Notes under the pieces: model-generated
Seen by the model: only the letters and a program-made list of their open reading frames with translations
Databases searched by the model: none
Told to the model about the DNA's origin: nothing
Made by a program: the position numbers and the translations under genes
Source of the DNA: Colletes latitarsis
Taxonomy: Eukaryota; Arthropoda; Insecta; Hymenoptera; Colletidae
Direction of reading: 5' to 3'
DNA: 64,000 bases
Assembly: GCF_051014445.1 (NCBI RefSeq)
Contig: NW_027488366.1
Span: 12,294,001 to 12,358,000, forward strand
In this document: piece by piece, positions 25,277 through 39,556 of the stretch
Numbering within the stretch: the stretch's first letter is position 1
Layout: each line of letters starts with the position of its first letter

Positions 25277-26162
25277 TTCCGCACGCCTCACATACTCGTT
25301 GAACAGATCCTGGGTTATTTTCTGGTTTGGATCACATAGTAATGTGGTACCACACTGAAACAGTCGATTAAACCGGGTTTCGATCAATATTTTTGAGGAT
25401 AACGCATGTCAGGTCTAGGTTAGACCTGGGATTTTCACTCTTCAGACTCATACTTTCGCATTCTTCACATACTTGTTGAACGGATCCTGGGTTTTTTCTG
25501 GTTTGGATCACGTAGTAATGTGGGACCACACTGAAACAATCAATTAAACCTGGTCTTGATAAATATTTTAGAGGATAACGCATGTTAGGTCTGGGTTTGG
25601 TCTAGGATTTGCCCTCGTCAGGCTCATACTTTCGCATATTTCTCATACTTGATGGCTAGATCCTGGGCTTTTTCTGGATTGCATCATGTAGTAATGAAGT
25701 ACAACACTGAAACAGTCAATTAAACCTGGTTTCCATCAATATCTTAGAGGACAACGCAAGTTAGGTCTGGGATAGGTCTGGGATTTGCCCTCATGAGGCT
25801 CATACTTTCGCGTTTTTCACATACTTGTTGAACAGATCCTGGGTTTTTTCTGGTTTGGATCACGTAGTAGTGTGGTACCACACTGAAACAGTACATTAAA
25901 CCTGGTTTCGATCAATATTTTTGAGGATAACGCATGTTAGGTCTAGGTTAGGCCGGGGATTTTCACTCATCAGACTCATACTTTCGCATTCTTCGCATAC
26001 TTGTTGAACGGATCCTGGGTTTTGTCTGGTTTGGATCACGTAGTAATGTGGTACCACACTGAAACAGTACATTGAACCTGGTTTCGATCAATATTTTTGA
26101 GGATAACGCATGTTAGGTCTAGGTTAGGCCGGGGATTTTCACTCATCAGACTCATACTTTGG

Positions 26163-27394
26163 CATTCTTCACATACTTGTTGAACGGATCCTGGGTTTTT
26201 TCTGGTTTGGTTCACGTAGTAATGTGATACCACACTGGAACATTCAATTAAACCTGGTCTTGATAAATATTTTAGAGGATAACGCATGTTAGGTTTGGGT
26301 TAGGTCTAGGATTTGCCCTCATCAGGCTCATACTTTCGCATATTTCTCATACTTCATGGCTAGATCCTGGGCTGTTTCTGGATTGTATTACGTAGTAATG
26401 TGGTACCACGCTGAAACAGTCAATTAAACCTGGTTTCGATCAATAGTTTTGAGGATAACGCGTGTTAGGTCTAGGTTAGCCCAGGGATTTTCACTCATCA
26501 GACTCATACTTTCGCATTCTTCACATACTTGTTGAACGGATCCTGGGTTTTTTCTGGTTTGGATCACGTAGTAATGTGGGACCACACTGAAACAATCAAT
26601 TAAACCTGGTCATGATAAATATTATAGAGGATAACGCACGTTAGGTCTGGGTTAGGACTAGGATTTGCCCCCATCAGGTTCATACTTTCGCATATTTCTC
26701 ATACTTCATGGCTGGATCCTGGGCTATTTCTGGATTGGATCACGTGGTAATGTGGTACCACACTGAAACAGTCAATTAAACCTGGTTTCCATCAATATTT
26801 TAGAGGAAAACGCATGTTAGGTCTAGGTTAGGCCTGGGATTTGCCCTCATCAGGGTCATACTTCCGCAGTTTTAACATACATGTTGGCCTGATCGAGGGT
26901 TTTTTCTGCTTTGGATCACGTAGTGAAGTGGTACCGCACTGAAGCAGACCATTAAACCTGGTTTGGATCAATATTTTAGAGGATAACGCATGTTAGGTTT
27001 GGGTTAGGTCTAGGATTTGCACTCATCAGGCACATACTTTCGCATATTTCTCATACTTCATGGCTAGATCCTGGGCTGTTTCAGGATTGTATCACGTAGT
27101 AATTTGGTACCACGCTGAAACAGTCAATTAAAACTGATTTCGATCAATATCTTAGAGGATAACGCAAGTTTGGTCTGGGATAGGTTTGGGATTTGCCCTC
27201 ATCAGGCTCATACTTTCGCGTTTTTGACATACTTGTTGAACTGGTCCTCGGTTTTTTCTGGTTTGGATCACGTAGCAATGTGGTACCACACTGAAGCAGT
27301 CGATTAAACCTGGTTGCGATCAATATTTTAGAGGATAACGCAAGTTTGGTCTGGGATAGGTCTGGGATTTGCCCTCATCAGGGTCATACCTTCG
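26163..27394 (+). repeat. 1,232-bp higher-order repeat (7 monomers), copy 1
   Basis: The diagnostic TTCACGTAGTAATGTGATAC at 26,211 recurs at 27,443, exactly 7 x 176 bp later, and the monomers between match in order (AGCCCAGGGATT, GGTCATGATAAATATTATAG, GTTGGCCTGATCGAGGG, CTGGTCCTCGG). Upstream of about 26,163 the two copies differ, which sets the left edge. Confidence 0.85.
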
Positions 27395-28626
27395 CATTCT
27401 TCACATACTTGTTGAACGGATCCTGGGTTTTTTCTGGTTTGGTTCACGTAGTAATGTGATACCACACTGGAACATTCAATTAAACCTGGTCTTGATAAAT
27501 ATTTTAGAGGATAACGCATGTTAGGTTTGGGTTAGGTCTAGGATTTGCCCTCATCAGGCTCATACTTTCGCATATTTCTCATACTTCATGGCTAGATCCT
27601 GGGCTGTTTCTGGATTGTATTACGTAGTAATGTGGTACCACGCTGAAACAGTCAATTAAACCTGGTTTCGATCAATAGTTTTGAGGATAACGCGTGTTAG
27701 GTCTAGGTTAGCCCAGGGATTTTCACTCATCAGACTCATACTTTCGCATTCTTCACATACTTGTTGAACGGATCCTGGGTTTTTTCTGGTTTGGATCACG
27801 TAGTAATGTGGGACCACACTGAAACAATCAATTAAACCTGGTCATGATAAATATTATAGAGGATAACGCATGTTAGGTCTGGGTTAGGACTAGGATTTGC
27901 CCCCATCAGGTTCATACTTTCGCATATTTCTCATACTTCATGGCTGGATCCTGGGCTATTTCTGGATTGGATCACGTGGTAATGTGGTACCGCACTGAAA
28001 CAGTCAATTAAACCTGGTTTCCATCAATATTTTAGAGGAAAACGCATGTTAGGTCTAGGTTAGGCCTGGGATTTGCCCTCATCAGGGTCATACTTCCGCA
28101 GTTTTAACATACATGTTGGCCTGATCGAGGGTTTTTTCTGCTTTGGATCACGTAGTGAAGTGGTACCGCACTGAAGCAGACCATTAAACCTGGTTTGGAT
28201 CAATATTTTAGAGGATAACGCATGTTAGGTTTGGGTTAGGTCTAGGATTTGCACTCATCAGGCACATACTTTCGCATATTTCTCATACTTCATGGCTAGA
28301 TCCTGGGCTGTTTCAGGATTGTATCACGTAGTAATTTGGTACCACGCTGAAACAGTCAATTAAAACTGATTTCGATCAATATCTTAGAGGATAACGCAAG
28401 TTTGGTCTGGGATAGGTTTGGGATTTGCCCTCATCAGGCTCATACTTTCGCGTTTTTGACATACTTGTTGAACTGGTCCTCGGTTTTTTCTGGTTTGGAT
28501 CACGTAGCAATGTGGTACCACACTGAAGCAGTCGATTAAACCTGGTTGCGATCAATATTTTAGAGGATAACGCAAGTTTGGTCTGGGATAGGTCTGGGAT
28601 TTGCCCTCATCAGGGTCATACCTTCG
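27395..28626 (+). repeat. 1,232-bp higher-order repeat (7 monomers), copy 2
   Basis: Nearly identical to 26,163-27,394, with single-base changes such as AACGCACG against AACGCATG and GGTACCACAC against GGTACCGCAC. A few tens of bases of the next copy follow before the sequence departs near 28,677 at GGTTTGGATCACG. Confidence 0.85.
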
Positions 28627-30510
28627 CATTCTTCACATACTTGTTGAACGGATCCTGGGTTTTTTCTGGTTTGGATCACGTAGTAATGTGGGACCACACT
28701 GAAACAATCAATTAAACCTGGTCATGATCAATATTTTAGAGAATAATTCATGTTATGTCTAGGTTAGGTCTGGGATTTGCTCTCATCAGGCTCATTCTTT
28801 CGCATATTTCTCATACTTGATGGCTAGATCCTGGGCTTTTTCTGGACTGCATCACGTAGTAATGAAGTACAACACTGAAACAGTCAATTAAACCTGGTTT
28901 CCATCAATATTTTAGAGGACAACGCATGTTAGGTCTAGGTTAGGCCTGGGATTTGCCCACATCAGGGTCATACTTCCGCAGTTTTAACATACATATTGAC
29001 CTGATCGAGGGTTTTTTCTGCTTTGGATCACGTAGTAAAGTGGTACCACACTGAAACAGTCCATTAAACCTGGTTTGGTTCAATATTTTAGAGGATAACG
29101 CATGTTAGGTCTAGGTTTGCCCTGGGATTTTCACTCATCAGACCCATACTTTCGCATTCTTCACATACTTGTTGACCGGATCCTGGGTTTTTTCTGGTTT
29201 GGTTCACGTAGTAATGTGGTACCACACTGAAACATTCAATTAAACCTGGTCTTGATAAATATTTTAGAGGATCACGCAAGTTAGGTCTGGGATAGGTCTG
29301 GGATTCGCCCTCATCAGGCTCATACTTTCGCATATCTCTCATACTTCATGGCTAGACCCTGGGCTGTTTCTGGATTGTATCACGAAGTAATGTGGTACCA
29401 CGCTGAAACAGTCAATTAAACCTGATTTCGATCAATATTTTAGAGGATAACGCAAGTTAGGTCTGGGATAGGTCTGGGATTCGCCCTCATCAGGCTCATA
29501 CTCTCGCATATTTCTCATACTTGATGGCTAGATCCTGGGTTTCTTCCGGTTTGGGTCACGTGGTAGTGTGGTACCACACTGAAACAGTCGATTAAACCTG
29601 GTTTCGAACAATATTTTTTAGGATAACGCATGTTAGGTCTAGGTTAGGCCGGGGATTTTCACTCATCAGACTCATACTTTCGCATTCTTCACATACTTGT
29701 TGAACGGATCCTGGGTTTTTACTGGTTTGGATCACGTAGTAATGTGGTACCACACTGAAACATTCAATTAAACCTGGTCTTGATAAATATTTTAGAGGAT
29801 CACGCAAGTTAGGTCTGGGATAGGTCTAGGATTTGCTCTCATCAGGCTCATACTTTCGCATATTTCTCATACTTCATGGCTAGATCCTGGGATATTTCTG
29901 GATTGGACCACGTAGTAAAGTGGTACCACAACTAAAACAGTCAATTAAACCTGGTTTCGACCACTATTTTAGAGGATAACGCAAGTTAGGTCTGGGATAG
30001 GTCTGGGATTATCCCTCATCAGACTCATACTTTCGCACACTTCACATACTCGTTGACAAGATCCTGGGTTTTTTTCTGGTTTGGATCACGTAGTAATGTG
30101 GTACCACACTGAAACTGTCGATTAAACCTGGTTTCGAACACTATTTTAGAAGACAATGCAAGTTAGGTCTGGGATAGGTGTGGGTTTTGCCCTCATCAGG
30201 CTCATACTTTCGCGTTTTTCACATACTTGTTGAACAGATCCTGGTTTTTTTCTGGTTTGGATCACGTAGTAGTGTGGTACCACACTGAAACAGTCAATTA
30301 AACCTGGTTTCGATCACTATTTTACAGGATAACGCAAGTTAGGTCTGGGATAGGTCCGGGATTATCCCTCATCAGACTCATACTTTCGCACACTTCACAT
30401 ACTCGTTGACAAGATCCTGGGTTTTTTTCTGGTTTGGATCACGTAGTAATGTGGTACCACACTGAAACTGTCGGTTAAACCTGGTTTCGAACAATATTTT
30501 AGTGGATAAC

Positions 30511-31617
30511 GCAAGTTAGGTCTGGGATAGGTCTGGGATTTGCCCTCATCAGACTCACACCTACGCACACTTCACATACTCGGTGAACACATCCTGGGTT
30601 ATTTTCCGGTTTGGATCACATAGTGATGTGGTACCAAACTGAAACAGTCAATTAAACCTGGTTTCCATCAATAGTTTGGAGGACAACGCATGGTAGGTCT
30701 AGGTTAGGCCTGGGATTTGCCCACATCAGGGTCATACTTTCGCAGTTTTAACATACATGTTGACCTGATCGAGGGTTTTTTCTGCTTTGGATCACGCAGT
30801 AAAGTGGTACCACACTGAAACAGTCCATTAAACCTGGTTTGGATCAATATTTTTGAGGATAACGCATGTTAGGTCTAGGTTAGGCCTGGGATTTTCACTC
30901 ATCAGGCTCATACTTTCGCATTCTTCACATACTTGTTGGACAGATACAGGGTTTTTTCTGGTTTGGTTCACGCAGTAATGTGGTAACACACTGAAACATT
31001 CAATTAAACCTGGTCTTGATATATATTTTAGAGGATAACGCATGTTAGGTTTGGGTTAGGACTTGGATTTGCCCTCATCAGGCTCATACTTTCGCATATC
31101 TCTCATACTTCATGGCTAGACCCTGGGCTGTTTCTGGATTGTATCACGAAGCAATGTGGTACCACGCTGAAACAGTCAATTAAACCTGATTTCGATCAAT
31201 ATTTTAGAGGATAACGCAAGTTAGGTCTGGGATAGGTCTGGGATTCGCCCTCATCAGGCTCATACTTTCGCATATTTCTCATACTTGATGGCTAGATCCT
31301 GGGTTTCTTCCGGTTTGGGTCACGTGGTAGTGTGGTACCACACTGAAACAGTCGATTAAACCTGGTTTCGAACAATATTTTTTAGGATAACGCATGTTAG
31401 GTCTAGGTTAGGCCGGGGATTTTCACTCATCAGACTCATACTTTCGCATTCTTCACATACTTGTTGAACGGATCCTGGGTTTTTACTGGTTTGGATCACG
31501 TAGTAATGTGGTACCACACTGAAACATTCAATTAAACCTGGTCTTGATAAATATTTTAGAGGATAACGCATGTTAGGTCTGGGATAGGTCTGGGATTTGC
31601 ATTCATCAGACTCATAC
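30511..31617 (+). repeat. Dispersed duplicate segment 1, second copy
   Basis: Matches 24,170-25,276 at +6,341 bp. It ends where this copy reads ATACTTTCGCGTTTTTC and the first reads ATACTTCCGCACGCCTC, a monomer type found again at about 34,610. The segment was therefore joined to different neighbours. Confidence 0.75.
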
Positions 31618-32879
31618 TTTCGCGTTTTTCACATACTTGTTGAACAGATCCTGGGTTTTTTCCTGTTTGGGTCACGTTGTAGTGTGGTACCACACTGAAA
31701 CAGTCGATTAAACCTGGTTTCGAACAATATTTTTGAGGATAACGCATGTTAGGTCTAGGTAAGGTCTGGGATTTTCACTCATCAGGCTCATACTTTCGCA
31801 TTTTTCTCATACTTCATGGCTAGATCCTGGGCTATTTCTGGATTGTATCACGTAATAATGTGGTACCACACTGAAACAGTCAATTAAACCTGGTTTCGCT
31901 CAATATTTTAGAAGATAACGCATGATAGGCCTAGGTTAGGCCTGGGATTTGCCCTCATCAGGGTCATACTTTCGCAGTTTTAACATGCATGTTGACCTGA
32001 TCGAGTGTTTTTTCTGCTTTGGATCACGTAGTAAAGTGGTACCACAACTAAAACAGTCAATTAAACCTGGTTTCGATCACTATTTTAGAGGATAACGCAA
32101 GTTAGGTCAGGGATAGGTCTGGGATTAGCCCTCATCAGGCTCATACTTTCGCAGTTTTGACATGCATGTTGACCTGATCGAGGGTTTTTTCTGCTTTGGA
32201 TCACGTAGTAAAGTGGTACCACAACTAAAACAGTCAATTAAACCTGGCTTCGATCAATATTTTAGAGAATAATTCATGTTAGGTCTAGGTTAGGTCTGGG
32301 ATTAGCCCTCATCAGACTCATACTTTCGCATTCTTCACATACTTGTTGACCGGATCCTGGGTTTTTTCTGGTTTGGTTCACGTAGTAATGTGGTACCACA
32401 CTGAAACATTCAATTAAACCTGGTCTTGATAAATATTTTAGAGGATAACGCATGTTAGGTTTGGGTTAGGTCTAGGATTTGCCCTCATCAGGCTCATACT
32501 TTCGCAAATTTCTCATACTTCATGGCTAGATCCTGGGCTGTTTCTGGATTGTATCACGTAGTAATGTGGTACCACGCCGAAACAGTCAATTAAAACTGGT
32601 TTCGATCAATATTTTAGAGGATCACGCAAGTTAGGTCTGGGATAGGTCTGGGATTCGCCCTCATCAGGTTCATACTTTCGCGTTTTTCACATACTTGTTG
32701 AACTGATCCTGGGTGTTTTCTGGTTTGGATCACGTAGCAATGTGGTACCAAACTGAAACAGTCGATTAAACCTGGTTTCGATCACTATTTTAGAGGATAA
32801 CGCAAGTTAGGTCTGGGATAGGTCTGGGATTAGCCCTCATCAGACTCATACTTTCGCATATTTCTCATACTTGATGGCT

Positions 32880-33911
32880 AGATCCTGGGCTTTTTCTGGA
32901 TTGCATCACGTAGTAATGAAGTACAACACTGAAACAGTCAATGAAACCTGGTTTCCATCAATATTTTAGAGGACAACGCATGTTAGGTCTAGGTTAGGCT
33001 GGGATTTGCCCTCATCAGGGTCATACTTCCGCAGTTTTAACATACATGTTGACCTGATCGAGGGTTTTTTCTGCTTTGGATCACGTAGCAATGTGGTACC
33101 ACACTGAAGCAGTCGATTAAACCTGGTTTCGATCAATATTTTAGAGGGTAACGCAAGTTTGGTCTGGGATAGGTCTGGGATTTGCCCTCATCAGGCTCAT
33201 ACTTTCGCATTCTTCACATACTTGTTGAACGGATCCTGGGTTTTTTCTGGTTTGGATCACGTAGTAATGTGGGACCACACTGAAACAATCAATTAAACCT
33301 GGTCATGATCAATATTTTAGAGAATAATTCATGTTATGTCTAGGTTAGGTCTGGGATTTGCTCTCATCAGGCTCATTCTTTCGCATATTTCTCATACTTG
33401 ATGGCTAGATCCTGGGCTCTTTCTGGATTGCATCACGTAGTAATGAAGTACAACACTGAAACAGTCAATTAAACCTGGTTTCCATCAATATTTTAGAGGA
33501 CAACGCATGTTAGGTCTAGGTTAGGCCTGGGATTTGCCCTCATCAGGGTCATACTTCCGCAGTTATAACATACATGTTGACCTGATCGAGGGTTTTTTCT
33601 GCTTTGGATCACGTAGTAAAGTGGTACCACACTGAAACAGTCCATTAAACCTGGTTTGGATCAATATTTTAGAGGATAACGCATGTTAGGTCTAGGTTTG
33701 CCCTGGGATTTTCACTCATCAGACTCATACTTTCGCATTCTTCACATACTTGTTGACCGGATCCTGGGTTTTTTCTGGTTTGGTTCACGTAGTAATGTGG
33801 TACCACACTGAAACATTCAATTAAACCCGGTCTTGATAAATATTTTAGAGGATAACGCATGTTAGGTTTGGGTCAGGTCTAGGATTTGCCCTCATCAGGC
33901 TCATACTTTCG
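32880..33911 (+). repeat. Dispersed duplicate segment 2 (partner at 38,341-39,373)
   Basis: About six monomers recur at ~5,462 bp spacing, with shared markers GAGAATAATTCATGTTATG, GAAGTACAACACTG, GATTTGCTCTCATC and AGGTTTGCCCTGGG. The match ends where 33,912 continues with GCAGTTTTAACATAC but 39,374 continues with GCATATTTCTC. Confidence 0.72.
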
Positions 33912-35087
33912 CAGTTTTAACATACATGTTGACGTGATCGAGGGTTTTTTCTACTTTGGATCACGTAGTAAAGTGGTACCACATTGAAACAGTCCATTAA
34001 ACCTTGTTTGGATCAATATTTTTGAGGATAACGCATGTTAGGTCTAGGTTAGGCCTGGGATGTGCCCACATCAGGGTCATACTTTCGCAGTTTTAACATA
34101 CATGTTGACCTGATCGAGGGTTTTTTCTGCTTTGGATCACGTAGTAATGTGGTACCACGCTGAAACAGTCAATTAAACCTGATTTCGATCAATATTTTAG
34201 AGGATAACGCAAGTTAGGTCTGGGATAGGTCTGAGATTCGCCCTCATCAGGCTCATACTTTCGCATATTTCTCATACTTGATGGCTAGATCCTGGGTTTC
34301 TTCCGGTTTGGGTCACGTGGTAGTGTGGTACCACACTGAAACAGTCGATTAAACCTGGTTTCGAACAATATTTTTTAGGATAACGCATGTTAGGTCTAGG
34401 TTAGGCCGGGGATTTTCACTCATCAGACTCATACTTTCGCATTCTTCACATACTTGTTGAACGGATCCTGGGTTTTTACTGGTTTGGATCACGTAGTAAT
34501 GTGGTACCACACTGAAACATTCAATTAAACCTGGTCTTGATAAATATTTTAGAGGATAACGCATGTTAGGTCTGGGATAGGTCTGGGATTTGCATTCATC
34601 AGACTCATACTTTCGCACGCCTCACATACTCGTTGAACAGATCCTGGGTTATTTTCAGGTTTGGATCACATAGTAATGTGGTACCACACTGAAACAGTCG
34701 AATAAACCAGGTTTCGATCAATATTTTTGAGGATAACGCATGTCAGGTCTAGGTTAGGCCTGGGATTTTCTCTCTTCAGACTCATACTTTCGCATTCTTC
34801 ACATACTTGTCGAACGGATCCTGGGTTTTTTTCTGGTTTGGATCACGTAGTAATGTGGGACCACACTGAAACAATCAATTAAACCTGGTCTTGATAAATA
34901 TTTTAGAGGATAACGCATGTTAGGTCTGGGTTTGGTCTAGGATTTGCCCTCGTCAGGCTCATACTTTCGCATATTTCTCATACTTCATGGCTAGATCCTG
35001 GGCTATTTCTGGATTGGATTACGTAGTAATGTGGTACCACACTGAAACAGTCGATTAAACCAGGTTTCTATCAATATTTTTGAGGAT

Positions 35088-37290
35088 AACGCAAGTTAGG
35101 TCTGGGATAGGTCTGGGATTTGCCCTCATCAGGCTCATACTTTCGCGTTTTTCACATACTTGTTGAACAGATCCTGGGTTTTTCCTGTTTGGGTCACGTA
35201 GTAGTGTGGTACCACACTGAAACAGTCGATTAAACCTGGTTTCGAACAATATTTTTGAGGATAACGCATGTTAGGTCTAGGTAAGGTCTGGGATTTTCAC
35301 TCATCAGGCTCATACTTTCGCATTTTTCTCATACTTCATGGCTAGATCCTGGGCTATTTCTGGATTGTATCACGTAGTAATGTGGTACCACACTGAAACA
35401 GTCAATTAAACCTGGTTTCGCTCAATATTTCAGAAGATAACGCATGTTAGGCCTAGGTTAGGCCTGGGATTTGCCCTCATCAGGGTCATACTTTCGCAGT
35501 TTTAACATGCATGTTGACCTGATCGAGTGTTTTTTCTGCTTTGGATCACGTAGTAAAGTGGTACCACAACTAAAACAGTCAATTAAACCTGGTTTCGATC
35601 ACTATTTTAGAGGATAACGCAGGTTAGGTCTGGGATAGGTCTGGGATTAGCCCTCATCAGGCTCATACTTTCGCAGTTTTAACATGCATGTTGACCTGAT
35701 CGAGGGTTTTTTCTGCTTTGGATCACGTAGTAAAGTGGTACCACAACTAAAACAGTCAATTTAACCTGGTTTCGATCAATATTTTAGAGAATAATTCATG
35801 TTAGGTCTAGGTTAGGTCTGGGATTAGCCCTCATCAGACTCATACTTTCGCACACTTCACATACTCGTTGACAAGATCCTGGGATTTTTTCTTGTTTGGA
35901 TCACGTAGTAATGTGGTACCACACTGAAACAGTCGACTAAACCTGGTTTCGATTAATATCTTAGAGGATAACGCATGTTAGGTCTGGGATAGGTCTGGGA
36001 TTCGCCCTCATCAGGCTCATACTTTCCCATATTTCTCATACTTGATGGCTAGATCCTGGGCTTTCTCTGGATTGCATCATGTAGTAATGAAGTACAACAC
36101 TGAAACAGTCAATTAAACCTGGTTTCCATCAATATCTTAGAGGACAACGCAAGTTAGGTCTGGGATAGGTCTGGGATTTGCCCTCATCAGGCTCATACTT
36201 TCGCGTTTTTCACATACTTGTTGAACAGATCCTGGGTTTTTCCTGTTTGGGTCACGTAGTAGTGTGGTACCACACTGAAACAGTCGATTAAACCTGGTTT
36301 CGAACAATATTTTTGAGGATAACGCATGTTAGGTCTAGGTTAGGTCTGGGATTTTCACTCATCAGGCTCATACTTTCGCATTTTTCTCATACTTCATGGC
36401 TAGATCCTGGGCTATTTCTGGATTGTATCACGTAGTAATGTGGTACCACACTGAAACAGTCAATTAAACCTGGTTTCGCTCAATATTTTAGAAGATAACG
36501 CATGTTAGGCCTAGGTTAGGCCTGGGATTTGCCCTCATCAGGGTCATACTTTCGCAGTTTTAACATGCATGTTGACCTGATCGAGTGTTTTTTCTGCTTT
36601 GGATCACGTAGTAAAGTGGTACCACAACTAAAACAGTCAATTAAACCTGGTTTCGATCACTATTTTAGAGGATAACGCAAGTTAGGTCTGGGATAGGTCT
36701 GGGATTAGCCCTCGTCAGGCTCATACTTTCGCAGTTTTAACATGCATGTTGACCTGATCGAGGGTTTTTTCTGCTTTGGATCGCGTAGTAAAGTGGTACC
36801 ACAACTAAAACAGTCAATTAAACCTGGTTTCGATCAATATTTTAGAGAATAATTCATGTTAGGTCTAGGTTAGGTCTGGGATTAGCCCTCATCAGACTCA
36901 TACTTTCGCACACTTCACATACTCGTTGACAAGATCCTGGGATTTTTTCTTGTTTGGATCACGTAGTAATGTGGTACCACACTGAAACAGTCGATTAAAC
37001 CTGGTTTCGATTAATATCTTAGAGGATAACGCATGTTAGGTCTGGGATAGGTCTGGGATTCGCCCTCATCAGGCTCATACTTTCCCATATTTCTCATACT
37101 TGATGGCTAGATCCTGGGCTTTTTCTGGATTGCATCATGTAGTAATGAAGTACAACACTGAAACAGTCAATTAAACCTGGTTTCCATCAATATCTTAGAG
37201 GACAACGCAAGTTAGGTCTGGGATAGGTCTGGGATTTGCCCTCATCAGGCTCATACTTTCGCGTTTTTCACATACTTGTTGAACAGATCC
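35088..37290 (+). repeat. ~1,058-bp higher-order repeat (6 monomers), two copies
   Basis: The marker TTTTTCCTGTTTGGGTCACG occurs near 35,180 and 36,238 (spacing 1,058, 6 x 176 plus 2), and the intervening monomers match in order (CTAGGTTAGGCCTGGG, GCATGTTGACCTGATCGAG, GAGAATAATTC, GGGATTTTTTCTTG). Division is roughly 35,088-36,145 and 36,146-37,203. A third copy begins but departs by 37,290. Confidence 0.82.
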
Positions 37291-38340
37291 TGGGTTTTTT
37301 CTGGTTTGGATCACGTAGTAGTGTGGTACCACGCTGAAACAGTCAATTAAACCTGGTTTCGATCAATAGTTTTGAGGATAACGCGTGTTAGGTCTAGGTT
37401 AGCCCAGGGATTTTCACTCATCAGACTCATACTTTCGCATTCTTCACATACTTGTTGAACGGATCCTGGGTTTTTTCTGGTTTGGATCACGTAGTAATGT
37501 GGGACCACACTGAAACAATCAATTAAACCTGGTCATGATAAATATTTTAGAGGATAACGCATGTTAGGTCTGGGTTAGGACTAGGATATGCCCCCATCAG
37601 GCTCATACTTTCGCATATTTCTCATACTTCATGGCTGGATCCTGGGCTATTTCTGGATTGGATCACGTGGTAATGTGGTACCACACTGAAACAGTCAATT
37701 AAACCTGGTTTCCATCAATATTTTAGAGGAAAACGCATGTTAGGTCAAGGTTAGGCCTGGGATTTGCCCTCATCAGGGTCATACTTCCGCGTTTTTGACA
37801 TACTTGTTGAACTGGTCCTCGGTTTTTTCTGGTTTGGATCACGCAGCAATGTGGTACCACACTGAAGCAGTCGATTAAACCTGGTTTCGATCAATATTTT
37901 AGAAGATAACGCAAGTTTGGTCTGGGATAGGTCTGGGATTTGCCCTCATCAGGCTCATACTTTCGCGTTTTTGACATACTTGTTGAACTGGTCCTCGGTT
38001 TTTTCTGGTTTGGATCACGTAGCAATGTGGTACCACACTGAAGCAGTCGATTAAACCTGGTTTCGATCAATATTTTAGAGGATAACGCAAGTTTGGTCTG
38101 GGATAGGTCTGGGATTTGCCCTCATTAGGCTCATACGTTCGCATTCTTCACATACTTGTTGAACGGATCCTGGGTTTTTTCTGGTTTGGATCACGTTGTA
38201 ATGTGGGACCACACCGAAACAATCAATTAAACCTGGTCATGATCAATATTTTAGAGAATAATTCATGTTATGTCTAGGTTAGGTCTGGGATTTGCTCTCA
38301 TCAGGCTCATTCTTTCGCATATTTCTCATACTTGATGGCT

Positions 38341-39373
38341 AGATCTTGGGCTTTTTCTGGATTGCATCACGTAGTAATGAAGTACAACACTGAAACAGTC
38401 AATTAAACCTGGTTTCCATCAATATTTTAGAGGACAACGCATGTTAGGTCTAGGTTAGGCCTGGGATTTGCCCTCATCAGGGTCATACTTCCGCAGTTTT
38501 AACATACATGTTGACCTGATCGAGGGTTTTTTCTGCTTTGTATCACGTAGCAATTTGGTACCACACTGAAGCAGTCGATTAAACCTGGTTTCGATCAACA
38601 TTTTAGAGGATAACGCAAGTTTGGTCTGGGATAGGTCTGGGATTTGCCCTCATCAGGCTCATACTTTCGCATTCTTCACATACTTGTTGAACGGATCCTG
38701 GGTTTTTTCTGGTTTGGATCACGTAGTAATGTGGGACCACACTGAAACAATCAATTAAACCTGGTCATGATCAATATTTTAGAGAATAATTCATGTTATG
38801 TCTAGGTTAGGTCTGGGATTTGCTCTCATCAGGCTCATTCTTTCGCATATTTCTCATACTTGATGGCTAGATCCTGGGCTTTTTCTGGATTGCATCACGT
38901 AGTAATGAAGTACAACACTGAAACAGTCAATTAAACCAGGTTTCCATCAATATTTTAGAGGACAACGCATGTTAGGTCTAGGTTAGGCCTGGGATTTGCT
39001 CTCATCAGGGTCATACTTCCGCAGTTTTAACATACATGTTGACCTGATCGAGGGTTTTTTCTGCTTTGGATCACGTAGTAAAGTGGTTCCACACTGAAAC
39101 AGTCCATTAAACCTGGTTTGGATCAATATTTTAGAGGATAACGCATGTCAGGTCTAGGTTTGCCCTGGGATTTTCACTCATCAGACTCATACTTTCGCAT
39201 TCTTCACATACTTGTTGACCGGATCCTGGGTTTTTTCTGGTTTGGTTCACGTAGTAATGTGGTACCACACTGAAACATTCAACTAAACCTGGTCTTGATA
39301 AATATTTTAGAGGATAACGCATGTTAGGTTTGGGTTAGGTCTAGGATTTGCCCTCATCAGGCTCATACTTTCG
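38341..39373 (+). repeat. Dispersed duplicate segment 2, second copy
   Basis: Counterpart of 32,880-33,911, with small differences (GTAGCAATTTGG against GTAGCAATGTGG; GCCTGGGAT against GCTGGGAT). It lies immediately left of the LTR insertion. Confidence 0.72.
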
Positions 39374-39556
39374 CATATTTCTCATACTTCATGGCTAGAT
39401 CCTGGGCTGTTTCTGGATTGTATCACGTAGTAATGTGGTACCACGCCGAAACAGTCAATTAAAACTGGTTTCGATCAATATTTTAGAGGATAACGCAAGT
39501 TAGGTCTGGGATAGGTCTGGGATTCGCCCTCATCAGGCTCATACTTTCGCGTTTTT

